A stretch of 17,907 bases of DNA from CAXBPY01 sp003455275 (GCA_963977675.1 CAXBPY010000060.1:1-17907), one strand, 5' to 3'. Numbered from the stretch's first letter, positions 1 to 6,143 are shown. Made by a program: numbers and translations. The notes: a model not told the origin generated them from the sequence alone.

Positions 1-338
1 GATTTTATTTGTTTGATAAATTGAATCCCATTTGCAAATTCTATGTCAAGAAATGTCGGCTGATATTTTGCAATTTCAAGAAGAAAACTTTTTCTTTCTT
101 GTTCTGAATATTTCCATTTGCCAAATTCTTTTTTTGAACGAACAGTGAAAATACTTTTTGAAAGAAGTTTATTCTGCTTGAGTTTATGAATAAAATTATC
201 AAGAGTAAAATAATTCTTTTCGATTGTATCTAATCTGAACTCAACTACATCAGCGCCTTTTTTTATTGCACTATTCGCTCGTTGAATTGTATCAGAAATA
301 TTATCGACAAAAAGAGAAACACAAAGTTTTGTCTTCAT
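1..338 (-). CDS. aroD: Type I 3-dehydroquinate dehydratase, partial (C-terminus beyond the left edge)
   Basis: This is the first 112 codons of a gene that leaves the window at base 1. AroD dehydrates 3-dehydroquinate to 3-dehydroshikimate in the shikimate pathway, through a Schiff-base lysine in a TIM barrel. The fragment shows the family's N-terminal landmarks: KLCVSL at residues 4-9 (strand 1), GADVVEFRLD at 28-37 with the substrate-contacting E33 and R35, FTVRSKKEFGKW at 64-75 with R67 and E71, and FLDIEF near residue 100. The catalytic His and Lys lie beyond the edge, so activity cannot be judged. The ATG overlaps the stop of the upstream gene (ATGA), which suggests translational coupling. 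That upstream gene ends in an AroB tail, so this was probably an aroB-aroD pair. The type I identification rests on motif recognition and is fairly sure. Confidence 0.82.
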   Translation of the reverse strand, partial: MKTKLCVSLFVDNISDTIQRANSAIKKGADVVEFRLDTIEKNYFTLDNFIHKLKQNKLLSKSIFTVRSKKEFGKWKYSEQERKSFLLEIAKYQPTFLDIEFANGIQFIKQIK

Positions 339-544
339 TTGGAAATAACTTTGTTTAAACAACGCAAAGCGATTTCGTTTTCTATTCCAACATTATATTG
401 GCAATTTCCTATTTTGTCAATAAGAGAATATTTAATTTTTCCTTCTTTCGTTTTTTTATCAAGTTGCATTTTCTCAAGAATCGATTGAACAGAAATATTT
501 TTATTTGATTGAAGAATTGAAATCAGTTCATCAATTTCATTTTC
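335..544 (-). pseudogene. aroB: 3' remnant of aroB (last ~69 codons) inside the lipoprotein frame
   Basis: The translation of this stretch carries the AroB C-terminal signature: DKK, then GKI, then a hydrophobic strand, then IG, then a charged turn and a last helix. The remnant is followed at once by aroD with an ATGA overlap, as expected if an aroB-aroD operon once stood here. The other four fifths of aroB are missing and replaced by lipoprotein sequence in the same reading frame. The left boundary is approximate, since the junction lies somewhere around residues 100-110 of the fused frame. Confidence 0.7.
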
Positions 545-862
545 ATTATCTGTTTTTGTTCCGCATACCTCTTGATATTTTGTATCTGGAAATACTGTTT
601 TATAAATATTGTGGCCTGGATAAGCAGATTGAAATTGACTATATGCTATTGCGACATCAGTTTGATATGACAGTATATAACCATAATCTTCTGAGCAGAT
701 TGTTTTGCTATCATATTCAAAAGTTGCCCCATTGTAAGAGCTGACATCTAATCTTGTGCATTCATCATTCTTTGTGCACTCATAACATTTTTGACATGAA
801 CTTAGAATTTCTAAAATAAGAATGACAATAAAACAAAAAAGATAATTGACTCTTTTTCTCAT
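335..862 (-). CDS. Chimeric ORF: Cys-rich lipoprotein fused to the C-terminal tail of 3-dehydroquinate synthase
   Basis: One open frame of 175 residues made of two unlike parts. Residues 1-23 are a lipoprotein signal peptide ending in the lipobox LSSC, predicting lipidation at C23. Residues 24-100 hold seven cysteines counting C23 (C23, C26, C29, C35, C56, C100 and none between 56 and 100 except these; C10 lies in the signal) in the style of small Bacteroidota lipoproteins with a CYxCT motif. From about residue 107 to the end the sequence instead matches the AroB C-terminal region: a helix (EIDELISIL), then MQLDKKTKEGKIKYSLIDKI at 132-151, IGNC at 151-154 and a final short helix. AroB normally has about 340-370 residues; the NAD- and metal-binding parts are absent, so this product cannot be a dehydroquinate synthase. 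It starts 12 bp after the upstream lipoprotein gene and overlaps aroD by 4 bp. Gene fusion is inferred; a misassembly is the main alternative. Confidence 0.75.
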   Translation of the reverse strand: MRKRVNYLFCFIVILILEILSSCQKCYECTKNDECTRLDVSSYNGATFEYDSKTICSEDYGYILSYQTDVAIAYSQFQSAYPGHNIYKTVFPDTKYQEVCGTKTDNENEIDELISILQSNKNISVQSILEKMQLDKKTKEGKIKYSLIDKIGNCQYNVGIENEIALRCLNKVISK

Positions 863-874
863 AATTCATGTTGT

Positions 875-1645
875 TTAGTAATATGCATATGCCAATAAAA
901 TAATTAGACCAACAACTATATCAATGAATCCCAAAATGACTCCCGCAATCGCCAATCCTTTTAGTTTTTTATTGACCCCAACGGCACCAAAAATTAATGC
1001 AACCACTCCAAATGGAATTGGAAAAACTAACAACCCAACTAACCCACATATGAATGCGACAATTCCCCACACTTCACTCCCATTGGATTCATTACTTTTA
1101 GGTTGAGTATAGTTATTTTGGGGTGGTGGATTATTGTTTGAATTATTTTGAGTTGAACCATTCGCTGAGTTTATTATATCTTTTGTTCCATTCGAATATT
1201 TAATCATAAATACTTCTGATTTACTCACAGTATAAAGCGGACCATCTGGGTTATCACATTTTTTATACTTTATTTCAGAAGTTCCAATTTCGGTAACCTT
1301 CGCATTTATCTCTTCACCACTCTTTAAAACAATTACATCGCATCCATCAAAATAACTTTTCTTAACTATTACAGGACAAAATTCAGTTGATGCAGTAACT
1401 GTATTTTCATTCTTTATGGAAATCGGAGTAGCCACATTTGAAGTCAAAGTATCAATTGCTAATTTTTCTTCAATTATTCCTTTGTGCGTTTTAGTAAAAG
1501 TTATTACATTTTTTTCTGATGAAGAATTTGAATTCTTGTTCCAACGAACTAATTGAATTCCATTAATTGTTCTTCCACAAGAAGAAAAAACAAAAGATAA
1601 TACAACTAATCCTAATCTGATTTTTAAAAGAAAATTTGTTTTCAT
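875..1645 (-). CDS. Lipoprotein with C-terminal DUF4190-like membrane domain
   Basis: A 256-residue protein of unknown function. Residues 1-23 form a lipoprotein signal peptide with lipobox FSSC (lipidated C23). Residues about 104-160 hold a module common in Bacteroidota: DVIVLKSGEEINAKVTEIG, then EIKYKKCDNPDGP and SEVFMIKYSNGTKDII; it is probably a small beta-rich domain. A low-complexity Asn/Pro/Gln/Ser linker follows at about 161-189. Residues 190-256 are two or three hydrophobic helices rich in Gly, the pattern of DUF4190-type domains. Lipid anchor plus C-terminal transmembrane helices implies anchoring at both ends. The leader is very A/T rich. The gene is first of a three-gene minus-strand run with the fused lipoprotein and aroD. 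No function is assigned. Confidence 0.72.
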   Translation of the reverse strand: MKTNFLLKIRLGLVVLSFVFSSCGRTINGIQLVRWNKNSNSSSEKNVITFTKTHKGIIEEKLAIDTLTSNVATPISIKNENTVTASTEFCPVIVKKSYFDGCDVIVLKSGEEINAKVTEIGTSEIKYKKCDNPDGPLYTVSKSEVFMIKYSNGTKDIINSANGSTQNNSNNNPPPQNNYTQPKSNESNGSEVWGIVAFICGLVGLLVFPIPFGVVALIFGAVGVNKKLKGLAIAGVILGFIDIVVGLIILLAYAYY

Positions 1646-1690
1646 TTTTTATTAATTTAATATTATTTATTTTTTATTTTCTGTTTTCGC

Positions 1691-1879
1691 CACCCTATTC
1701 AATGTTTTCTAGTTCCCATTCTATGTTATCGAATTCCAGCTTAATGTTTTCGCATTCCCATTTAATGTTTTTGCATTCCTATTCTCTGTTATAGAGTTCT
1801 TGTTTTATGTTTTCAAGTCCCCATTTAATGTTATCGCATTCCTATTCTATGTTAATGCGCTCCTGTTCTACGGCAGAGC
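1691..1879. repeat. Degenerate 21-bp tandem array, nine units
   Basis: Nine consecutive 21-bp units begin at 1691, 1712, 1733, 1754, 1775, 1796, 1817, 1838 and 1859. On the plus strand the best kept part of each unit reads like ATTCCCATTTAATGTT, followed by a variable five-base end such as ATCGC or TTCGC. The last unit keeps only its first half. The array fills the 237-bp gap between two minus-strand genes, so it lies in the 3' region of the upstream gene or the 5' region of the downstream one. There are no unique spacers, so it is not a CRISPR. Read on the minus strand in one frame, each unit encodes a heptad resembling E-C-D-N-I-K-W, but several units carry TAG where others have TGG. Confidence 0.85.
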
Positions 1880-1882
1880 GTT

Positions 1883-2623
1883 CTACTTCTTCTTTTTAGG
1901 TGAGAATTTTATTCCTGTAACAAGTTTTGCCTCCGCACTCGTTGCACCAAACAATGCCTTTACATATTGCTTACATGCTTTAGCTAAATCAATCACACCA
2001 CTATCGGCATCATACAAACCATGGTCACGGTCAAGTCGTGCTTGGTCCACCGGAGCCAGTATTGTTCCTATGGCATCATTAGCATCCTTCATTGGTGTGT
2101 AAAGCGCCTTCATCGCCGCTGACTGTAATTCAACTTCATTTGGCAGGTAGTCAGTTATTGTTGTAATCAATTCACAATACTTCAAATAATTCTCTGCCTT
2201 CTGCACATAACTCTGCTGGCTGTTACTCACTGTCAACACATCAATCGTTCCATCAGCCGCCGGTGCCGATGCTGTCTTCTTTGTGCTTCCTATTCCCCTA
2301 ATCTTATCTGCAATTCCCTTTGCATCCTTTTTCACTGCAGCACTAGCTTTTGTGCTGTTCAAAAAATTCAAAGAGCGTGTCACGAGCTTATCAATCGGAG
2401 CAAATAGAATAGCTCTTTGGTTAATCGGTTCACGGCTCGCTTCAAGAGCCGAAGTCAGCACACCCTGTGCAGTAGTTACTATAGTCCACTTCGCTTTCAG
2501 GTTAGCAACCGTGATGTCCGTATTACTCGGGTTATACTTCACTCCAAAACCTGCACAAGCGTCTGCAAGTTTCTTAAGGTTAGCAATATTCACTGCATGT
2601 CCTGATTCTGATGATGATGCAAT
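1883..2623 (-). CDS. Conserved-type hypothetical protein, about 246 residues, start codon unclear (possible ATT)
   Basis: I do not recognise a function. The body is mostly helical, rich in Ala, Lys and Leu, without a transmembrane segment. It has ASSSESGHAVNIANLKKL near the N-terminus, YNPSNTDITVANLKAKW, a segment FAPIDKLVTRSLNFL followed by DAKGIADKIRGIG, and a basic tail ending in four Lys. It resembles a family of cytosolic-looking hypothetical proteins I recall from Bacteroidota that begin with M-A-(S/T)-S-S-E-(S/T)-G-H. Here the codon at that Met is ATT (2623-2621), preceded by an A/T-rich leader typical of the phylum. No ATG, GTG or TTG lies in frame between that point and a far upstream ATG. 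The alternative is a start at 2785-2779 or 2854, which adds a leader made from a simple repeat and a Phe-rich stretch. I prefer the ATT position, with modest confidence. Confidence 0.6.
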   Translation of the reverse strand: MASSSESGHAVNIANLKKLADACAGFGVKYNPSNTDITVANLKAKWTIVTTAQGVLTSALEASREPINQRAILFAPIDKLVTRSLNFLNSTKASAAVKKDAKGIADKIRGIGSTKKTASAPAADGTIDVLTVSNSQQSYVQKAENYLKYCELITTITDYLPNEVELQSAAMKALYTPMKDANDAIGTILAPVDQARLDRDHGLYDADSGVIDLAKACKQYVKALFGATSAEAKLVTGIKFSPKKKK

Positions 2624-2750
2624 GGTTAATTTATTTAGTTGGGTTAAGAAAATGAAAATGCAATTCGCGCTTCGCGCGTTCTGATTAGTGAAAAGAAAAA
2701 TGAAGAAGAAAAAAATGAGAGTAATACCCTTACTCTGCTTATATCTTATT

Positions 2751-2777
2751 GAGTGCTGAGTGCTGAGTGCTGAGTGC
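2751..2777. repeat. 7-bp tandem repeat (GAGTGCT, 3.9 copies)
   Basis: Three perfect copies of GAGTGCT and a six-base fourth copy run head to tail. On the minus strand this is the CAGCACTCAGCACTC type of simple repeat often seen between genes in Bacteroidota. It argues against translation of this stretch as the leader of the minus-strand gene ending at 1883. Confidence 0.85.
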
Positions 2778-2929
2778 ATAAACATTTGTGAGTGCAAGAT
2801 GAAATTTAATTTCAACTTATGCAACTGCCCAAACAAAAAATTACATTCACACACTCCATTTCAAATTACCGCAAGCATGAGCAACATAAAATTATTTGAA
2901 GAAAAAAAAGTAAGAACACAATTTGGAAC

Positions 2930-2948
2930 TGTCAAGGTATCCTTGACA
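2930..2948. repeat. Inverted repeat, 8-bp arms, 3-base loop
   Basis: TGTCAAGG (2930-2937) and CCTTGACA (2941-2948) are exact inverted copies around TAT. No T-run follows, so it is not an intrinsic terminator. It may be an operator or an RNA hairpin. Confidence 0.7.
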
Positions 2949-2978
2949 ATTGAAACGAACTTATAAGCAATACTTACA

Positions 2979-3003
2979 GGTTGTCCGGAATTTCCGGACA
3001 ACC
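2979..3003. repeat. Perfect inverted repeat, 12-bp arms around one base
   Basis: GGTTGTCCGGAA (2979-2990) and TTCCGGACAACC (2992-3003) pair perfectly around T2991. With a one-base centre it is more likely a DNA palindrome (protein site or cruciform) than an RNA terminator. It lies 165 bp upstream of the trehalase start. Confidence 0.85.
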
Positions 3004-3041
3004 AACTATTCGGAAATCCCGTACAGTTCATAAGCGAAAAA

Positions 3042-3067
3042 GCATTATGCAATTAATTGCATAATGC
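3042..3067. repeat. Perfect 26-bp palindrome
   Basis: The arm GCATTATGCAATT (3042-3054) is followed directly by its reverse complement (3055-3067) without a spacer. It lies about 50 bp upstream of the candidate -7 box of the trehalase-like gene, a plausible place for a dimeric regulator to bind. The in-frame ATG at 3057 lies inside it. Confidence 0.85.
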
Positions 3068-3115
3068 AAAATCAGAATTCCCGATTTTTCTCTCAGCCCT
3101 TACAAGCAACATAAA

Positions 3116-3123
3116 TACATTTG
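3116..3123 (+). promoter_or_regulatory. Candidate -7 box (TACATTTG) of the trehalase-like gene
   Basis: TACATTTG fits the Bacteroidota -7 consensus TAnnTTTG. No good TTTG is seen 19-21 bp upstream, so the -33 element is weak or an activator is needed. Transcription would begin near 3130, after the in-frame ATG at 3057 and before the ATG at 3168, which supports the later start. Confidence 0.4.
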
Positions 3124-3132
3124 AGGCGAATC

Positions 3133-3157
3133 AATCTGTTCCATTTTGGAACAGATT
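3133..3157 (+). promoter_or_regulatory. Leader hairpin just upstream of the trehalase-like start codon
   Basis: AATCTGTTCC (3133-3142) and GGAACAGATT (3148-3157) form a perfect 10-bp stem with loop ATTTT. It ends 10 bases before the ATG at 3168 and begins within a few bases of the predicted transcription start. It could be a 5'-end hairpin affecting mRNA stability or translation, or an operator overlapping the start of transcription. Confidence 0.65.
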
Positions 3158-3167
3158 AAAATTTTCA

Positions 3168-4502
3168 ATGACGAAGAAACTCCACCGAAGAAAATTCCTT
3201 CACCTTGCTTCAGCAACAGGAGCGGCTCTCTTACTTCCGTCTCATCATCTGCTGAGCGCAACTGCTGCACCAAACGACCGTGTTCTCAAATACATCAAAG
3301 CATCCATCGGTCAAACCCTGCGGCCTGCATCTGAAGTTGACCCGCTGGGAAAAAGTATTCCGCTTCCACATCCATTCAATGTGCCGTGCATCAGTGTGAA
3401 TTTTCAAAACCTGTTTTACTACGACACTTATTTTCTCAATCGCGGATTGATTGCACTCGGTGACATTGCACAAGCAGAAAATAATGTGAACGATATTTTA
3501 TTTCTCGTTGACAAACTTGGCTTTGTTCCAAACAGCAATCGCCTCGATATGACCAATCGTTCGCAACCGCCTTACTTGTGCATGATGGTCAAAGACATTT
3601 TCACAGCAACAGGAAATATAGAATGGTTAAGCAAAGCATATCCGCTGATTGCTCATGAGTATGATTTCTGGACAACAAAGAGAATTACCATTTATGGTTT
3701 GTCGCGCTACCATCACGATGCTGATGAGGAATTTCTTTTAAAGTTTTATGAGCACTTAAAAAAAGTTCGTCTTCCACTCACCGCAACAACTGATGAAGAA
3801 AAAATTTCCATCGCCGGTCATCGCTTGGCAGAAGCAGAAGCAGGTTATGATTTCACTCCGCGCTTCGATGGTCGCTGTTCTGATTTTATTCCTGTTGACC
3901 TCAATGCAAATCTTTATCTCTACGAAATCACAATGGCTGATTTTGCTGTAACACTTGGCAACGGAGAAAATGATTTGTGGCTCAAACGCGCTACTGAAAG
4001 AAAGAAACAGATTGATGATCTTTTATGGAATGAAACACACGGCATGTATCTCGACTACGATATGAAAAATGAAAAGGAATCTGAAATAACTTCAGTTGCA
4101 ACATTTCAACCTCTATGGTGCGGATGTGCTTCAACCGAACAAGCCAAGAGCGTAAAAGAGAATTTAAAACTCTATGAATATGCTCACGGCATTGTTCCAT
4201 GCGAAGCGGGTCAACATGAATTCACCTATCAATGGGATTATCCCAACACCTGGCCACCGCATTCATTGATTGTATCAGAAGCACTCTCAAAATATAATTA
4301 TGAAGAAGATGCAGCGCGCATTCGCTCTAAGTATGTAAACATTGTTCACGATGTTTTCAAATCAACCGGAACACTTTGGGAAAAGTATAATGCCGTTGAA
4401 GGAAATGTAAATGTGAAGGAAGAATATAAAACTCCTCCAATGATTGGCTGGAATGCAGGAATATATGCGCACATGCGGATAGTAAATAACATACGGCCTT
4501 AG
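3168..4502 (+). CDS. Tat-exported GH37 trehalase-like glycoside hydrolase
   Basis: GH37 enzymes split alpha,alpha-trehalose into two glucoses in an (alpha/alpha)6 barrel. The 444-residue product starts with a twin-arginine signal peptide (RRKFLHLASATGAALLLP, residues 7-24), so the enzyme should leave the cytoplasm folded. Family landmarks follow: FYYDTYFLNRGL at 83-94, GFVPNSNRLDMTNRSQPP at 118-135, AEAGYDFTPRF at 223-233, PVDLNANL at 242-249, QWDYPNTWPP near the C-terminal third, and LWEKYN at 403-408. By analogy with characterised trehalases, D228 is the likely acid and E405 the likely base. The length is short for GH37 (often 480-550). Substrate is not certain; a related alpha-glycoside is possible. 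An in-frame ATG at 3057 exists, but the Tat motif and the candidate promoter favour 3168. No trehalose synthesis or transport genes are adjacent; the atp operon follows 153 bp downstream. Confidence 0.8.
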   Translation: MTKKLHRRKFLHLASATGAALLLPSHHLLSATAAPNDRVLKYIKASIGQTLRPASEVDPLGKSIPLPHPFNVPCISVNFQNLFYYDTYFLNRGLIALGDIAQAENNVNDILFLVDKLGFVPNSNRLDMTNRSQPPYLCMMVKDIFTATGNIEWLSKAYPLIAHEYDFWTTKRITIYGLSRYHHDADEEFLLKFYEHLKKVRLPLTATTDEEKISIAGHRLAEAEAGYDFTPRFDGRCSDFIPVDLNANLYLYEITMADFAVTLGNGENDLWLKRATERKKQIDDLLWNETHGMYLDYDMKNEKESEITSVATFQPLWCGCASTEQAKSVKENLKLYEYAHGIVPCEAGQHEFTYQWDYPNTWPPHSLIVSEALSKYNYEEDAARIRSKYVNIVHDVFKSTGTLWEKYNAVEGNVNVKEEYKTPPMIGWNAGIYAHMRIVNNIRP

Positions 4503-4617
4503 TTAAATAAAAGCGATTTATAGGAATAGAAGTTTTTTAAATTCTGTCGGATATCTTCAGGAAAAATGCCCTTTGAAAAATAAATCTTCATCAACTTTTT
4601 TCTTTTACCCACCTGAA

Positions 4618-4625
4618 TATATTTG
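4618..4625 (+). promoter_or_regulatory. Candidate -7 box (TATATTTG) of the ATP synthase operon
   Basis: TATATTTG matches TAnnTTTG exactly. Upstream at the right distance there is only a T-run (about 4596-4602), a poor -33 match. Transcription would begin about 4630, leaving a short leader to the ATG at 4656. The in-frame TTG at 4623-4625 is the end of this box and is therefore unlikely to be the atpB start. The 115 bp between the trehalase stop and this box show nothing else. Confidence 0.42.
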
Positions 4626-4655
4626 CGCGCTCAAAACGAAAAAATCTCTCTGAGA

Positions 4656-5759
4656 ATGTTGCGATTCGCTGTCAAATTCCTCTTTATTCTATCAATTCTT
4701 TGTCGCGCATCTTTTTTTTCGTTTGCCTCATCAGAAACTCCCGCTGAGCAAACCGAAACTGCTGTTTTATCCGATTCTTCTTCTCACGAAAATGTAGAAT
4801 CAGAAGATAAAAAATTCAATGCAGGTGAAACCATTATGAATCATATAACTGATTCGCATGAATGGCATTTCTTCTCTGTAAAAAAATCCGATGGTTCCTA
4901 TTGGGAAGCAAGTGTTCCCCTTCCTGTAATTCTTTATAACACTACACATGGATTCAGCTTTTTTTGTTTCAATAAAATTTGGGAAGGAGAAGAATATGAA
5001 GGATATCGCTTGAGCAAAGAACACCACATTGAAAGCATTGATGGTAGTTTATTTTATGACTTCAGCATTACAAAAAATGTTTTACAACTCTTAATTGCAG
5101 TTTCGCTTTTAGTATGGCTTATGCTGCTTGTTGCAAAAAGATATCGAACTCCTTCTGTAGTTGCACCTCGCGGATTTCAAAGTTTCATTGAGATTGTGGT
5201 GATCTTTATTCGTGATGAAGTGGCAAAACCGATGCTTGGCGACAGAGCAAACAAATATCTTCCTTACCTGTTAACAGTTTTCTTCTTCATATGGTTGAAT
5301 AACCTGTTTGGTTTGATTCCGGGTTCAGCTAATGTAACAGGCAATATTGCCTTCACTGCAACCCTGGCTCTATTCACTTTCATTTTAATGATGGTGGGTT
5401 CAACAAAATATTTCTGGAAACATATGTTTGTTCCAACTGGAATTCCGGTTGGTGTTTGGCCTATTCTTATTCCAATTGAATTCATTAGTGGCATTATTAT
5501 TAAACCTGCGGCATTGATGATCCGGCTTTTTGCCAATATGCTTGCCGGGCATTTGATTGTACTTAGCTTCCTCTCCATGATTTTCATTTTTGCAGAGAAG
5601 AGTGTGATTGCTGGAGCAGGTGTTTCTCTTTTCTCTATTGCATTTTCAATTTTCATATACTTCCTCGAATTACTTGTAACAGCATTGCAGGCTTACATTT
5701 TTACCATATTAACTGCATTGTTTATTGGCGATGCAACTGCAAAACCCCATCATCATTAA
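4656..5759 (+). CDS. atpB: F1Fo ATP synthase subunit a
   Basis: Subunit a provides the two half-channels that bring protons to and from the c-ring. The 367-residue product begins with a signal-peptide-like segment (residues 1-24, ending FFSFASS), followed by a roughly 100-residue hydrophilic, probably periplasmic, extension containing HITDSHEWHFF and PLPVILY; this extension is typical of Bacteroidota AtpB. The membrane core runs from about residue 125 to the end with five or more helices. The essential arginine is R290 in IRLFANMLAGHL, and the last helices read LLVTALQAYIFTILTALFIG. The protein ends in a His-rich tail (KPHHH). An upstream TTG at 4623 would add 11 residues in front of the signal peptide and coincides with a promoter box, so the ATG is chosen. 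It is the first gene of atpBEFHAG, and atpE begins 34 bp downstream. Confidence 0.95.
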   Translation: MLRFAVKFLFILSILCRASFFSFASSETPAEQTETAVLSDSSSHENVESEDKKFNAGETIMNHITDSHEWHFFSVKKSDGSYWEASVPLPVILYNTTHGFSFFCFNKIWEGEEYEGYRLSKEHHIESIDGSLFYDFSITKNVLQLLIAVSLLVWLMLLVAKRYRTPSVVAPRGFQSFIEIVVIFIRDEVAKPMLGDRANKYLPYLLTVFFFIWLNNLFGLIPGSANVTGNIAFTATLALFTFILMMVGSTKYFWKHMFVPTGIPVGVWPILIPIEFISGIIIKPAALMIRLFANMLAGHLIVLSFLSMIFIFAEKSVIAGAGVSLFSIAFSIFIYFLELLVTALQAYIFTILTALFIGDATAKPHHH

Positions 5760-5762
5760 TAA

Positions 5763-5773
5763 CTAATTTCTAA
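5763..5773 (+). repeat. 11-mer CTAATTTCTAA upstream of atpE
   Basis: First of three identical 11-mers in the longer gaps of the atp operon. It lies 20 bases before the atpE ATG. Confidence 0.6.
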
Positions 5774-5793
5774 AACTCAAATAAATTTTAACA

Positions 5794-6045
5794 ATGACAT
5801 TATTACAAATTCTTTTTCTCGCTGCAGGTGAAATGGCAAAGGCAGGTGCTGGAATTGGTGCCGGACTCGCAGCAATCGGCGCAGGTATTGGCGTAGGTTT
5901 GGTGGGAGCAGGAGCCGTACAGGCTATTGCGCGTCAGCCGGAAGCAATTGGTGACATCCGCGCAAACATGATTATCATGGCCGCGCTTGTAGAAGGAGTT
6001 GCTCTTTTTGCTGTTGTGGTTTGCATTCTTGTTTTGTTCCTCTAA
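5794..6045 (+). CDS. atpE: F1Fo ATP synthase subunit c
   Basis: Subunit c forms the rotating membrane ring. The 83-residue product is a two-helix hairpin: a glycine-rich first helix (GAGIGAGLAAIGAGIGVGL, 18-36), the polar loop ARQPEA at 46-51, and a second helix with the ion-binding carboxylate E67 in AALVEGVALF. The residue after E67 is Gly, and no Gln is seen at the first-helix position used by sodium-binding rings, so proton coupling is inferred. Length and motif order are normal. The gap to atpF is 110 bp, the longest in the operon, and contains a hairpin, which fits the usual need for more c than other subunits. Confidence 0.95.
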   Translation: MTLLQILFLAAGEMAKAGAGIGAGLAAIGAGIGVGLVGAGAVQAIARQPEAIGDIRANMIIMAALVEGVALFAVVVCILVLFL

Positions 6046-6061
6046 GAGAGAAAACCTGATT

Positions 6062-6084
6062 GACCTTCTTTCTTCAAAGAAGTC
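6062..6084 (+). promoter_or_regulatory. Hairpin in the atpE-atpF gap
   Basis: GACCTTCTTT (6062-6071) and AAAGAAGTC (6076-6084) pair over nine positions with one bulged C and a CTTC loop. There is no T-run after it, so it is not a typical terminator. It could protect the 3' end of an atpBE mRNA segment or act as a processing site. Confidence 0.45.
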
Positions 6085-6132
6085 AGTTGTAAAAACGAAT
6101 TCATTCAGAAAATTTTGTATGGATTCTGATTT

Positions 6133-6143
6133 CTAATTTCTAA
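6133..6143 (+). repeat. 11-mer CTAATTTCTAA upstream of atpF
   Basis: Second identical copy, 12 bases before the atpF ATG. The surrounding bases extend it to a short TTTCTAAT direct repeat. Confidence 0.6.

Larger units (their letters stand above)
2624..3115. other. Non-coding, dyad-rich divergent intergenic region
   Basis: No convincing gene lies here; open frames on both strands have compositions unlike the neighbours. Structures seen, besides those listed separately, are CGCGC-TTC-GCGCG at 2666-2678 and a 7-bp inverted repeat at 2718-2724/2730-2736 (AGAGTAA ... TTACTCT). The region separates the minus-strand hypothetical gene from the plus-strand trehalase-like gene and should contain the promoters of both. 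Confidence 0.6.

Noticed and set aside
1691..1879. Possible CRISPR array
   Set aside because: Units are 21 bp, directly abutting and degenerate, with no unique spacers and no cas genes in the window.
1800..2102. Hydrophobic plus-strand open frame across the repeat array
   Set aside because: It is the complement of the 21-bp repeat and then of the minus-strand gene; no plausible start context or family resemblance.
2861..3052. Small minus-strand frame of 63 codons in the dyad-rich region
   Set aside because: It runs through two inverted repeats, has no recognisable features, and its composition looks non-coding.
3057..3167. Longer N-terminus of the trehalase-like protein from the ATG at 3057
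   Set aside because: The start lies inside a palindrome and upstream of the candidate promoter, and it would bury the twin-arginine signal peptide 37 residues into the chain.
5794..6045. Sodium-coupled c subunit
   Set aside because: The residue after E67 is Gly rather than Ser/Thr, and the first helix lacks the Gln ligand of sodium-binding rings.
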